IMG/VR virus record: IMGVR_UViG_3300005663_000101
Coordinates: 1-41,132 of that record
Strand: one strand, 5' to 3'
Length of the DNA: 41,132 nt
Source: a virus
Below are positions 8,363 through 17,327 of this stretch, piece after piece (within the stretch, counting starts at the first letter, position 1; each line of letters opens with the position of its first letter). The notes beneath the pieces are model-generated. The model saw nothing but the letters and a program-made list of their open reading frames with translations. It made no database searches and had not been told where the DNA came from. The position numbers were made by a program, and so were the translations under genes.

Positions 8363-8841
8363 TGACAATAATAAGAGATTCAGAAGATTTATTATTAACC
8401 ACCAGAGATCTTTTAAAAGACCATATCAATACATTCATTACTAAAATCAACACAGAGAAGGGTGATACATTATTAGACCCTTTCAGTGATAACGAGTTCT
8501 TTTTCTTTTTCAGAGGTAAACCCAATCTAAAAAAGATGATCTATATTTTCAATGGAGACGTCAATATCAATTCTAATAGGGGCGGCCTTGCCCAGATATC
8601 AGATATATTCTGTTGGATAGTTATAAACCAACAATTGAATGATGATTCATTCTTTAAATCTCTCAGATATATGAGAGCAATACAAGATACATTGAATTCT
8701 AGAATTCTAATGGATATCGAAAACACCTCTAGCGATATCACTCTAGAACAAATAGCACCTTTTGATATAGAACAGAAAGACAAGTTCCCTTCAACAATCG
8801 TTTCTGGCGTTAGATTTTCAATAGATATTGCAATTAGTTAA
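8362..8841 (+). CDS. Probable tail terminator / minor tail protein
   Basis: A 159-aa protein with no strong signature. It occupies the slot used by Mu gp37 and by tail terminators of siphoviruses, directly after the gpG-like gene and before the tail tube. The alternating alpha/beta pattern, a strand-rich central part (KKMIYIFNGDVNIN, FCWIVINQ) and a C-terminal strand (GVRFSIDIAIS) fit the small tail-terminator fold. Function inferred from position. Confidence 0.5.
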   Translation: MTIIRDSEDLLLTTRDLLKDHINTFITKINTEKGDTLLDPFSDNEFFFFFRGKPNLKKMIYIFNGDVNINSNRGGLAQISDIFCWIVINQQLNDDSFFKSLRYMRAIQDTLNSRILMDIENTSSDITLEQIAPFDIEQKDKFPSTIVSGVRFSIDIAIS

Positions 8842-8847
8842 TATTTT

Positions 8848-8876
8848 TTTATAAAATTAGATTGTAATGGTATAAT
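8848..8876 (+). promoter_or_regulatory. Sigma70-like promoter before the tail genes
   Basis: TTTATA at 8848-8853, 17 bases, then TATAAT at 8871-8876 preceded by TGG, an extended -10 (TGnTATAAT). It lies in the only sizeable gap of the structural operon, upstream of the genes starting at 8909. A second late promoter here would boost the tail tube gene. Confidence 0.65.
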
Positions 8877-8908
8877 TAAAATGAATTTTCATAAGAAAAG
8901 AGGAAGCT

Positions 8909-9208
8909 ATGACGGATAAATCAAATATCAGCGATATACAAATAGTTAACGATGTTTTGTCTGCAAAAAAGGTAAAGTATGAGGGTAAAGATACTTTAAA
9001 TAGCACAATAAGCCTAGGGAGGGGAGATCTAAATTCTAAAAAACGCAGATTTAAAGTTACTAATTTATCAGGTAAGAAATTGTTGATTGATAAATGTGCT
9101 TGGTATTCAAGTTCGAATCAAATCACAATTAAGAAGGGAACTTTGTGGGAGGATATTCCACAAGGAGTAAAAAGTAAGATTTCATTTAGTGAAAAAGATT
9201 TTAAATAG
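8909..9208 (+). CDS. Hypothetical protein upstream of the tail tube
   Basis: A 99-aa basic protein with a beta-rich second half (KRRFKVTNLSGKKLLIDKCAW). RBS AAAAGAGGAAGCT. It is the first gene behind the promoter at 8848-8876 and ends 12 bases before the tail tube gene. No family recognised; a small virion or tail-assembly protein is possible. Confidence 0.55.
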   Translation: MTDKSNISDIQIVNDVLSAKKVKYEGKDTLNSTISLGRGDLNSKKRRFKVTNLSGKKLLIDKCAWYSSSNQITIKKGTLWEDIPQGVKSKISFSEKDFK

Positions 9209-9220
9209 GAGGAAAATTTA

Positions 9221-10093
9221 ATGGCAATTCAAGCAACTAGAAATCCATTTGGTATCAAATACGCTATCGCATATGATAGATGTTCATTTAAACCATTTGG
9301 ATTGTGGAGAGTTATAGGGGAAATGAATTTAGATCGGTCTATTGATAACGTACCAAATACAGGGGGGCACATTAGTGGTGCCTGGGATAGTGAATTTGGA
9401 CAACCAGAAAATAGTATCGCATTAACGGTTCGTGAGTTGCCATTCTTTGCGTTTACTGTACTAGAAGGTGCAACAACTAATGAAATCGTGCCAGAGGCAA
9501 CGGGTAGTGTCGGAGCGTTAACAAATAAACAAGGGACATCTGTTTTTGATGCAACTACCGGTATCGATTCAATTGCTGCCAAGGTCGGAGTAGAGCAAAA
9601 TATAAAAGCGATTAGATATATTTTTGTTGCTACCGGTCCTGCCACTGTAGATATTCATTTACATGGTGATGGTACCCCATTTGAAACAATTGAAGGCGTC
9701 GTAGCTTCAAATATAACCGTTCCTAGCACAGGCGGGACCGTTGATGTTGATTCATTAGGGATTACAATTACTGGCGGGTCTGGCACGATTGCTTTTGTAA
9801 CGGATGATACCGCATCTTCTGATACTAGACCAATACATCAAGGGTTTGGTATAACCCCGGTCGGTTCTGAGGGAGACACTCCAACTTCGTTTGGCCTATT
9901 AGGTGTTTATCCTAAAAAGTCTGATGGAATGCAATTCTGGATTGATTTTCCAAATGTAGTGGGTAGTGGATTACCAATAGGGGCAACCACACGGGAATGG
10001 TCTGAGTCTTCAATCACATTAACGCCATTAATTGATACGGCGACTGACAGATTGTATACATTCTTTAGCAAATTACCAGATGTAATCTGCTAA
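9221..10093 (+). CDS. Major tail (tube) protein
   Basis: A 290-aa protein with a tube-like beta layout. It lies between the tail terminator and the chaperone/tape-measure genes, where siphoviruses encode the tube subunit. It has an acidic, Gly/Thr-rich composition with an Ig-like middle part (VDIHLHGDGTPF, ITVPSTGGTVDVDSLGITI) and ends RLYTFFSKLPDVIC. The start follows TAGGAGGAAAATTTA, a strong site. No sheath gene is found in the window, so the tail is non-contractile. Confidence 0.7.
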   Translation: MAIQATRNPFGIKYAIAYDRCSFKPFGLWRVIGEMNLDRSIDNVPNTGGHISGAWDSEFGQPENSIALTVRELPFFAFTVLEGATTNEIVPEATGSVGALTNKQGTSVFDATTGIDSIAAKVGVEQNIKAIRYIFVATGPATVDIHLHGDGTPFETIEGVVASNITVPSTGGTVDVDSLGITITGGSGTIAFVTDDTASSDTRPIHQGFGITPVGSEGDTPTSFGLLGVYPKKSDGMQFWIDFPNVVGSGLPIGATTREWSESSITLTPLIDTATDRLYTFFSKLPDVIC

Positions 10094-10122
10094 TTAAAAA
10101 AAAAGGAAGCGAGGAAGCGGCG

Positions 10123-10434
10123 ATGAAATTAGAACAAAAGAATCAAATTGGTATTATAAATAATGCATTAAGTTGCGTAAACATAGAAGTTGGGGGTAAA
10201 TCATATATCCCCAACTTCACATTAGCAACGGCTATGATTTTAGAAGAGCGAGATATTGATGTTTTTAAGAATAGTAATATTTTGGAGAGCCCTAAGGGGA
10301 TAGCGAACGTAATACACGCGAGCTTGCCAATTAAGATTCAAAAAGATATCGATATTTTGGAACTAGCAATTCAAATTGACCTCTCTATGATGTTAAATGT
10401 GGCAGAAGCTATCAAGCCTAAAGCCTCAGAATAA
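10123..10434 (+). CDS. Tail assembly chaperone, first copy (gpG-type)
   Basis: A 103-aa protein directly between the tail tube and tape measure, the invariant place of tail assembly chaperones. These coat the tape measure during tail growth and are not in the virion. A strong purine-rich ribosome site (AAGGAAGCGAGGAAGCGG) precedes the ATG. Residues about 23-95 align with the N-terminal part of the next ORF (shared pattern: a Gly followed by an I/YP-type strand, AMIL, then ANVIHASLP against PKIIHACLP), so the two are tandem copies. The reading frames overlap for 38 bases. Confidence 0.7.
   Translation: MKLEQKNQIGIINNALSCVNIEVGGKSYIPNFTLATAMILEERDIDVFKNSNILESPKGIANVIHASLPIKIQKDIDILELAIQIDLSMMLNVAEAIKPKASE
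10397..10434 (+). other. Frame overlap where a chaperone frameshift must occur
   Basis: This is the only interval open in both chaperone frames: frame 2 has TAA at 10394-10396 just before it and frame 1 stops at 10432-10434. Any G-GT type fusion must slip here, by +1 or -2. Reading in frame 1 the codons are AAG CCT AAA GCC TCA GAA TAA, with no X-XXY-YYZ heptamer. A six-A run begins at the stop but lies too late to help frame 1. Confidence 0.5.
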
Positions 10435-11086
10435 AAAACAAACTCAGATTATTGTGATTGAATGGGAATATCTAGATGAAACTCTTGGTTTTCATAGTAT
10501 ATTTTTAAGTGGGACAAGGTTCCCAATAAAATATACTATAGGGGCTATGATATTGTTAGGTAGACAAGGGCTAGATTTGTCTATTGATTTAACCTGGAAT
10601 ATCCCTACAAATTTACCAAAAATAATACACGCCTGCCTACCTATGGACTCCCGAAAAAGTATTTCATTCATTGAGTTAGCAGAGAAAATAAGTACAGACG
10701 ATATACCTATATTATCAAATCACCTTAGAAGCATTATAGGTACAAATTCAAAAAATATTGAATCAGATAAACAAGGGAAAAGTACCGGCATAAAAGAGAT
10801 TTTAACTTATATGAAGGTGAATTTCTCATTGTCTGACAAACAAATATTGGAAATGACTATACAAGAGATCCTTGATTTTATAGAATTAAAAAACAATCAA
10901 GATGTGGGTTTCTTAAAAAACATAACTTCCTTTTTAGCCCCTGTGATATTAGCCCCGTGCTCTAAAAATCCTAACAGTGTTAATGATCATCTAAGAAAAA
11001 TACAAAATATCAATAATTCTACGGACGACATAGAGTATAATGATAAGGAGTTAGACGAGTTAGAAAAAAAGTTTAAGGGTATTTAA
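10397..11086 (+). CDS. Tail assembly chaperone, second copy (gpT-type, other frame)
   Basis: A 229-aa frame in +1 (equivalent to -2) relative to the preceding ORF. Its ATG at 10397 has no ribosome site and sits inside the upstream gene. The homologous domain begins near residue 15 and is followed by a 120-residue helical extension with a Lys/Asp-rich end. Expression is probably by ribosomal frameshift within 10397-10434 or by translational coupling. Siphoviruses usually make a G-GT fusion by -1 slip, and Mu by -2. I see no standard slippery heptamer here. It overlaps the tape-measure start by one base (TAATG). Confidence 0.65.
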   Translation: MWQKLSSLKPQNKKQTQIIVIEWEYLDETLGFHSIFLSGTRFPIKYTIGAMILLGRQGLDLSIDLTWNIPTNLPKIIHACLPMDSRKSISFIELAEKISTDDIPILSNHLRSIIGTNSKNIESDKQGKSTGIKEILTYMKVNFSLSDKQILEMTIQEILDFIELKNNQDVGFLKNITSFLAPVILAPCSKNPNSVNDHLRKIQNINNSTDDIEYNDKELDELEKKFKGI

Positions 11087-13932
11087 TGGCTAATGACATT
11101 GCATTTAAAGTTACAATTGATCCAAAGCAAGCACAAACAGCCCTGGTCAGCCTTCAAAAGAATTTAAAATCAATTGGTGAGGGATTCACAAGATTTGGCA
11201 GGCAATCAGCGGTGGCCTTTGCCGGTTTTGCCGCTGTAATTGGAGGGGTAACCTTTGCTTTTGCTAACTTTGAGAGCCAATTAATAGACATCCAACGAAC
11301 TACAGGTATAACAGGGGATGAATTAAAAGATTTAGGTAGTGAAATATTAGAATTATCTAAAAATAGCGATAGAAGTGCTATCGAATTAGGTAAGATTGCC
11401 GCTGCTGCTGGCCAATTAGGTATCCAAGGTTCACAAAATATACTTACATTCACTAAAACAGTTGCCCAAGTTTCAACCGCCTTAGGGTTTGCCGCTGAAT
11501 TTACGGCAACAGCTCTTGCAAGGATATCCAAAGCCTTTGATATCCCTATAGATGACGTGGAGCGTTTAAGTTCATCGATAAATGAACTTTCACAAACAAC
11601 CAGTGCAAGCGCTGAAGAAATTGTCATAGCGATTCAAAATGTGGCGCCGGTGTTAGGTCGATTAGCATTCTCTGAAGAGCAAATAGCTGGGTTAACTGCT
11701 ACATTTATTGAACTCACGGGAAGTGGTGAGAGAGCGGCGGTAGCCTTGAGTCGATTCTTTTCGCAAGCTTCGGATAACTTCGATAAACTTGCTGAGGTAA
11801 CAGGGTTAAGCCAAGACAGTTTAAAGGAATTATTTGATACAGATCCCACAAAATTCTTTTTATCAATTCAAAAAGGGTTTGCAGGCGTTGAAAGTAACGC
11901 ATTAAGAACAGCTAAAGCACAAGAGATTTTTGGGATTCAGGGAGCCAGGGCGGTTCTTGCCAACAATGAACAGATTGAAAGGCTGGTAAAAAATCTTAAC
12001 GATTCGGAAAAAGCCTTTAATGAAAATGTTTCAATTCAAGAAGAATTTGAAGCAACAAGCAAAAAATTACTATTCCAGCTTGGCCGGTTAAGGAATATAT
12101 TCCAAATACTATTTATTGATTTAGGGCAAAGATTAGCGCCAACCATACGTACAATTATAGATGGGTTAACCAACTTAGCCTTAAAATTTGAAGCGCTCCC
12201 GGACCCTATAAAAGATTCCTTAGCCAATGCATTGTTATTAGGTGCGGCACTTACCGGTATGTTTGCTATATTAGGATTTGGAATAGGATTCATCTTAAAG
12301 GCAGCCAGTAATTTTATAGCTTTAGGTAGAGTTCTAGTAAAAGTAGCGCCATCATTCAAAAAGATCGCGTTAGGTATCAGAGGGATCTCTTTAGCTTTAC
12401 TAGCCAACCCAATAGGATTGATTATTGGTGCAATTGCTTTAGCTATAGGTGTCTTACTTTTCGCATTCAGAAATAATTTTGGTGGAATTTTAGATATATT
12501 AAAAATCTTTGTGGATCAATGGCTAGCAGCGTTTCAATTCGTTAGAACTGTTGTTGGTCTTGTAGCCAATGTATTAAGAGATAAGTTAGGTGGGGCCTTT
12601 AGATTCATAACGAATCTATCCAGGGCTGTCATAAAAAGAGTAATAGAAAATTTCACAATATTTTTTAATGTCTTAATTAAAGGTGCGAACTTAGCTTTCA
12701 AACCAATTTCACGTCTATTCGGTGTAGTTAAAATATTTTTCAATGGGATTATCAACGTTGTTGGTATAGCTATAGATAAATTAGGATCCTTTTTTAAAAC
12801 CTTTGTTAAATTAGCGGCGGCGGTTATTGGATTTGATCTAAATGCTCTTAAAAGCGCCATCAAGGAATTCACTGATACTAGTGAAGATAATGCAGACAGG
12901 CTTAAGGATGTGTGGAAAGAAACACAAGACGCCAATACGGAAGCCTCAAGAAAAGCAAATAAAGATATCTTAAAAGATAATCAAGACTTAGCCAAACAAT
13001 TAACAGCGCCTGGCCTTCCACCTATACCAGGTCTCCCGACTGCACCAGGTGCCCCAGGGGTAACCATTCCAGATGTCCCAGGACCTAAATTTGTTGATAC
13101 AGAGGCAGAGAAACGAAAACAAGCATTAATACAAGCCGCTCAGGATAGAATTGCAGGCGTTCAAAAAGAAGGTCAAGAAATCTTTACTATCAGGCAAGAG
13201 CAATCAATTTTAGAATTACAGTCATTGCAAGGGACTCTAAGCAGACGTGAAGAGTTGGAGCTTGAACAATTTCAAGCAAGAAGAGATCTTTTGTTGGAGC
13301 AAGGCAGTTTAGATAAGGAAACTGTAGAGCTATTAAAGCAAGAAGAGCAAACTATCAGAGATCGTTTTAATAGGCTTCAATTAGAGCGTGAAAAACAGCT
13401 TCAAATTCAAAGACAGAAATTACAAATAAGTGATCTAACTACCCTTAAAGGTTTTCTTGGTGAAGTAGGGGTAGCCTTCAAAGAGGCCGCTTTAGTCCTG
13501 AAAGGGATTAGGTTGGGGGAAGCTATAGTTAGTGTAGCCACAGGCATTGCCAATGCGTTAGCGGGGCCCTTCCCTGTTAATATTGCTAACGCTGCTATTG
13601 TTGGTGCTCAGGGCGCCGCTCAGATAGCTACAATACAGGCTCAACAATTCCAGGTTGGGGCTGTGAATATACCAGCTCAAATACCTGCAATTCTAGATCC
13701 TGGTGAAATGGTTATTACTAGATCGATTGCTCAGGGTATTAGGGGTGGGGACTTAACATTAGGTGGACCTGGTGGCGGCCAACAGGAAGGGACAACTAAT
13801 AATTTTAATATTAACTTTGATGGGGCGCAATTTTTAGGGATAGATGAAAGTGCCGTGGATCAAATTGAGGAACTATTGATTGCTAAACGTGAAGTTATTG
13901 GCAGCGCATTAGTTCCAGGAATAGGGGTTTAA
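11086..13932 (+). CDS. Tape measure protein (TP901-type)
   Basis: Sets tail length and is ejected with DNA. The 948 residues would correspond to a tail of roughly 140 nm at about 1.5 angstrom per residue (inference). The N-terminal 300 residues carry the TP901 tape-measure pattern, with FESQLIDIQRTTGITGDELK, AGQLGIQG and EEIVIAIQNVAPVL. Membrane-type segments lie at about 380-410, 433-462 and 550-580. A Pro-rich hinge (about 640-668) precedes a long coiled coil (about 675-800). The C-terminus holds the common PAILDPGEMVITRSIAQGI motif, then a Gly-rich stretch. The start overlaps the chaperone stop by one base. Confidence 0.92.
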   Translation: MANDIAFKVTIDPKQAQTALVSLQKNLKSIGEGFTRFGRQSAVAFAGFAAVIGGVTFAFANFESQLIDIQRTTGITGDELKDLGSEILELSKNSDRSAIELGKIAAAAGQLGIQGSQNILTFTKTVAQVSTALGFAAEFTATALARISKAFDIPIDDVERLSSSINELSQTTSASAEEIVIAIQNVAPVLGRLAFSEEQIAGLTATFIELTGSGERAAVALSRFFSQASDNFDKLAEVTGLSQDSLKELFDTDPTKFFLSIQKGFAGVESNALRTAKAQEIFGIQGARAVLANNEQIERLVKNLNDSEKAFNENVSIQEEFEATSKKLLFQLGRLRNIFQILFIDLGQRLAPTIRTIIDGLTNLALKFEALPDPIKDSLANALLLGAALTGMFAILGFGIGFILKAASNFIALGRVLVKVAPSFKKIALGIRGISLALLANPIGLIIGAIALAIGVLLFAFRNNFGGILDILKIFVDQWLAAFQFVRTVVGLVANVLRDKLGGAFRFITNLSRAVIKRVIENFTIFFNVLIKGANLAFKPISRLFGVVKIFFNGIINVVGIAIDKLGSFFKTFVKLAAAVIGFDLNALKSAIKEFTDTSEDNADRLKDVWKETQDANTEASRKANKDILKDNQDLAKQLTAPGLPPIPGLPTAPGAPGVTIPDVPGPKFVDTEAEKRKQALIQAAQDRIAGVQKEGQEIFTIRQEQSILELQSLQGTLSRREELELEQFQARRDLLLEQGSLDKETVELLKQEEQTIRDRFNRLQLEREKQLQIQRQKLQISDLTTLKGFLGEVGVAFKEAALVLKGIRLGEAIVSVATGIANALAGPFPVNIANAAIVGAQGAAQIATIQAQQFQVGAVNIPAQIPAILDPGEMVITRSIAQGIRGGDLTLGGPGGGQQEGTTNNFNINFDGAQFLGIDESAVDQIEELLIAKREVIGSALVPGIGV

Positions 13933-13933
13933 T

Positions 13934-15466
13934 ATGAGCTTAAATACTAGCTTAGGTGAGGGATTTAAATTCTTTCGAAGAAATTTTACTGATATTACAA
14001 GGACTGAAATATCGGAGGCTGTAGCTACTATTGATAATAATTCAGCTAATCTTGATTTAATGCTTAATCGGAATGAATTCGATAGGTGGGAATCAATTGG
14101 TGCTAATGATGACCAGGTAAAGGTTACATTTGATGTGGATTTTAATGTAGACAGGAATCTAACAGACTTCTTTCTTATAGATACCAATCTAACCAGCTTT
14201 GAATTACAGAGATTTGATACAGGGCTAGGTGAGTTTGTTACATTTTTCAATGAAAACAAGAATTTCTTTATGAACTTTAATGGCAGTGATGAATTTATAA
14301 ATGCCGCAGACGATGCAACTTTAGATATCACAGATGATTTGACTGTAAGTGTCTGGGTTAACGCGGCCGCAGGCTCATCACAATCCATAATTGGTAAATA
14401 TGATACAAATTCTCAACGTTCTTGGCTTATAACAACAGCTAGTAGTACGAAAGCTAGGGTAATTATATCCGATGACGGAATCGGTGGGCCTCCATTAAGT
14501 TCGAATTTAAAAGATTACACCACAAGTATAGATGTTCTTGATAACACTTGGCATCATATTGCATTCACATTTGAAACAGGGGTATTAAAAATATATGTCG
14601 ATGGAGTTGAAGATACATCGGTGACAAAAACCTCAGATGGTCCAATAACTTCTATCTTTAGTAGTACTACAGATGTAACAATGGCAACTCGTCTAGCTAC
14701 AGGTGTCGGGGGGCAATTCTTGACCGGAAGCATAGACGAGGCTGCCATATGGGATACTACCGTACTTACCGCCTCAGAGATAGCAGAAATATATAATAAC
14801 GGACAACCCACAGACCTTTCAGAGCATAGCCAGGCGGTAAATCTAGTATCTTGGTGGCAGATGGGCGATAGGGACGTGCCGCCAACCGTTACGGATAGAA
14901 TTGGTAGCAATGATGGAAATATGAATAATATGGACGCTACAAATATTGCCGCGTCACCTATTGGAGCTCAAGGAAACCAAGACAGTTTCTTTACGGCCTC
15001 ATTTACTGGGGTTACAACCGAACAATTCAAACTGATTATGTATAAGACTCAAACTCCCAATGAAGAAAAAAGAATCAATGAGCTTATTATTACAGAACTT
15101 ATAGGTCAATTTGAGTTCAGACCTTTTGCCCAGCCTCGGCACGATGGGAATGTAGTAGAAAATAAGATGATTAATGGCCGATCAAAGTTTGTCTATAATC
15201 TAGTTCAGCATAATTTTAATCTGACATTAACAAGTCACACAAGCATACCTGATAGACAGTTAATCCAAACCCTCATAGATCTGAATGATTCCTTTATCTT
15301 TTGGCCTTCTGGTGGTGATGAGACGCAGTTTTCATTTGCAGATGAGGGATATAGGCTCGAAGATATATTCTTAGTTTCTATGGCTAATTTCCCTAGTCCT
15401 TTCTATACAAGGAATTACTATAGGGCTGGGACTAATTTACAGATTCTTTTAAAAGAGGTGTCATAG
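13934..15466 (+). CDS. Distal-tail-like protein with inserted LamG domain
   Basis: A 510-aa baseplate protein following the tape measure. Residues about 60-112 (LTDFFLIDTNLTSFELQRFD) and about 355-390 (QFKLIMYKTQTPNEEKRINELIITE) look like the two halves of one discoidin/galactose-binding-type fold. Between them (about 115-345) sits a complete concanavalin/LamG_3 domain: FMNFNGSDEFINAADDATLD, DLTVSVWVNA, NTWHHIAFTFE, LKIYVDGVED and GSIDEAAIWDTTVLTASEI. The last 120 residues resemble a Dit-type domain. Such carbohydrate-binding insertions in tail tips are thought to grip host glycans. Start two bases after the tape-measure stop. Confidence 0.75.
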   Translation: MSLNTSLGEGFKFFRRNFTDITRTEISEAVATIDNNSANLDLMLNRNEFDRWESIGANDDQVKVTFDVDFNVDRNLTDFFLIDTNLTSFELQRFDTGLGEFVTFFNENKNFFMNFNGSDEFINAADDATLDITDDLTVSVWVNAAAGSSQSIIGKYDTNSQRSWLITTASSTKARVIISDDGIGGPPLSSNLKDYTTSIDVLDNTWHHIAFTFETGVLKIYVDGVEDTSVTKTSDGPITSIFSSTTDVTMATRLATGVGGQFLTGSIDEAAIWDTTVLTASEIAEIYNNGQPTDLSEHSQAVNLVSWWQMGDRDVPPTVTDRIGSNDGNMNNMDATNIAASPIGAQGNQDSFFTASFTGVTTEQFKLIMYKTQTPNEEKRINELIITELIGQFEFRPFAQPRHDGNVVENKMINGRSKFVYNLVQHNFNLTLTSHTSIPDRQLIQTLIDLNDSFIFWPSGGDETQFSFADEGYRLEDIFLVSMANFPSPFYTRNYYRAGTNLQILLKEVS

Positions 15467-15468
15467 CC

Positions 15469-16725
15469 TTGGTTGCATTAACCCCAGTCGCTAAACATTC
15501 TAATAATCCGTTCCAATTCAAAGTCCTTAAAGTTGAACTTGCTACTAGACGGACAAATAATACATTAGATCCATTTGTTGATATTACGCGCTTTGTAAAG
15601 AAGGGCGGAATAAGCCGTTTGAGTAAGTCTATAGATTCAAATGACTTTGATATTGGATTTTTTGAACAATCAAATTTAACACTCACCCTAGATAATTCTC
15701 AAGGTCAATTTATGAAAGGGAGAGGTTTTTTTGTAAACAAGATCATAGATAGGTCTAGAGTGAAGGTGGTGGCCGGATTTAGGAACATAGACGATGGCAC
15801 TATCGATTCCGAAACTACATTTGAGGGGATATTGTCCGCTGAGACGGCCAACGCTTCCCTTAGATCTGAGACTATAACCTATAAGATATTAAGTTTCAGT
15901 TCATTGATTACAAGATTAAGAAGCAGATCCGCCGCAGTTGATGACGGTATGGACTTCAGGACTGCTATATTCAACCTATTAAATATTAATGAAATCAAAA
16001 CCTATATCACGGTCGATATAAACAATATAAACCCTAAATTCAACGGCACGGTTGATAGTGGTGTCTTTTTTGAGGGTAAACAGTTAGATGAATCTATAAA
16101 TAAACTCTTGTTAGCCTCCAATTCTGTATTAAAAATAAAAAACAACACTATTTTCATACAGGATAGGGAACAATCTGTAGATGTTAAGTTTGAATACTTC
16201 GGCAAGGGAGGCACTAGACCGGCTAATATAATAGATATTAGCAACTATAATGAAGGGGACAAAAGAATCATCACTCGTGTCCAATTTGAGGGTGATCTAG
16301 GGGTGTTTGATTCCCCCGACTTTATTATTGATAAGTTCGGGGCTAAATTAAAACGTGTTGATATAGGATTTATTACCAATACGATTAAAAAGTTTGGTAT
16401 CTCGCAAGATATACTAGGAGAGTTCCAATTCCCGAAAACTGAGTTTCAAATCACAGGCCCTTATTTAGGCGAACAGGTCGATTTATTAGATTTAATAACA
16501 GTAGATAACCCAGGGTATGATTTTAATACAAACGTGGCCCTGTATGACTCCCCTGATTCGGAATATGACACTGATGACGTATACGCTAGTAGTAATACAG
16601 GTTTGATAATTGATAAGAATCTGGGGTTTAAAGTCTTGAAAGTAGAACATGATTTTGCGAGGTATCAAACTAAATTAAAAGTGAGAAGGATTGGTAGCAA
16701 GGAATTTGATGGTCAGTTAAGTTAG
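15469..16725 (+). CDS. Baseplate hub / tail-associated protein
   Basis: A 418-aa protein after the Dit-like gene, where siphoviruses encode the hub (gp27/Tal-type). It begins with a beta domain (LKVELATRRTNN, VDITRFVKKGGISRLS, NLTLTLDNSQGQF) typical of hub N-termini and a middle segment with FFEGKQLDESINKLLLASNSVLKI. It ends in a beta domain repeating the FKVLKVEHDF pattern. The start is TTG at 15469, with AAAGAGGTG eight bases upstream; no in-frame ATG is near. There is no obvious lytic domain. Its end overlaps the convergent minus-strand gene by four bases. Confidence 0.65.
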   Translation: MVALTPVAKHSNNPFQFKVLKVELATRRTNNTLDPFVDITRFVKKGGISRLSKSIDSNDFDIGFFEQSNLTLTLDNSQGQFMKGRGFFVNKIIDRSRVKVVAGFRNIDDGTIDSETTFEGILSAETANASLRSETITYKILSFSSLITRLRSRSAAVDDGMDFRTAIFNLLNINEIKTYITVDINNINPKFNGTVDSGVFFEGKQLDESINKLLLASNSVLKIKNNTIFIQDREQSVDVKFEYFGKGGTRPANIIDISNYNEGDKRIITRVQFEGDLGVFDSPDFIIDKFGAKLKRVDIGFITNTIKKFGISQDILGEFQFPKTEFQITGPYLGEQVDLLDLITVDNPGYDFNTNVALYDSPDSEYDTDDVYASSNTGLIIDKNLGFKVLKVEHDFARYQTKLKVRRIGSKEFDGQLS

Positions 16726-16991
16726 CGGTTTTCTTTCTTGTCTCTATATTTACGAAACTCGACCTTAACAGTATCCAATTTTTGAAAATTCATTATATTT
16801 TTATCAATGAAGGATTCAATGTACGGGATTAAGGACTTCATATTTGAAAATTCTTTTCTAACTTCATCTATCTGCACATCAAAATACCCATTAAAAACCT
16901 CCATTAGAATATCAATATCCCTTATTCTTTGGTCTAAATCAATTAATTTCTGGTCAATCTCAACCAATTTTATATCAATAGTGGCGTTCAT
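16722..16991 (-). CDS. Small coiled-coil protein
   Basis: An 89-aa almost wholly helical protein with heptads (KLVEIDQKLIDLDQRIRDID) and a basic end (KYRDKKENR). Last gene of the minus-strand fibre operon, converging on the hub gene with a four-base overlap. The start lies one base past the neighbour's stop. It could work with the upstream membrane protein in lysis or be a fibre accessory; no family recognised. Confidence 0.55.
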   Translation of the reverse strand: MNATIDIKLVEIDQKLIDLDQRIRDIDILMEVFNGYFDVQIDEVRKEFSNMKSLIPYIESFIDKNIMNFQKLDTVKVEFRKYRDKKENR

Positions 16992-17324
16992 TTAGATAAC
17001 TTTCCCAGTAGCTAAAGCGAAGATTTGCTTTCTCAACTCTTCAAATTGTTTACCGATATGGATTTTGAATTTATCATCGATACTAACTTCGAATTTTTCT
17101 AGACTTTTGTCTATAGCTTTTTCTATGGATTCTATTTGTTCATCTATGTCTTTTTTAGTGTAAACGGACTCTTTGAATTTCCTGAAATCTTTTGAAATTT
17201 CTTTTTTTCTTTTAAAAATATAGCCAGTCCAAAAGAGATTACCAATAACTAACGAGCCAAAAATTGTCATTGGTGTAGAATTAAGTATGAAGTCTACTAT
17301 ACCTGTAATGCTCTTTATCATCAT
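16992..17324 (-). CDS. Membrane-anchored coiled-coil protein
   Basis: A 110-aa protein with one hydrophobic segment near the N-terminus (about residues 18-37, IFGSLVIGNLFWTGYIF) followed by a Lys/Glu-rich coiled coil. This topology resembles inner-membrane spanin subunits or small phage holin-like proteins, but no motif decides. It lies in the fibre operon next to the coiled-coil gene. No clear ribosome site precedes ATGATG, so translation may be coupled to the gene upstream. Confidence 0.55.
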   Translation of the reverse strand: MMIKSITGIVDFILNSTPMTIFGSLVIGNLFWTGYIFKRKKEISKDFRKFKESVYTKKDIDEQIESIEKAIDKSLEKFEVSIDDKFKIHIGKQFEELRKQIFALATGKVI

Positions 17325-17327
17325 CGT

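Noticed and set aside
11154-12935. Several long minus-strand frames under the tape measure gene
   Set aside because: Mirror frames of a long coding gene, without ribosome sites or recognisable motifs.
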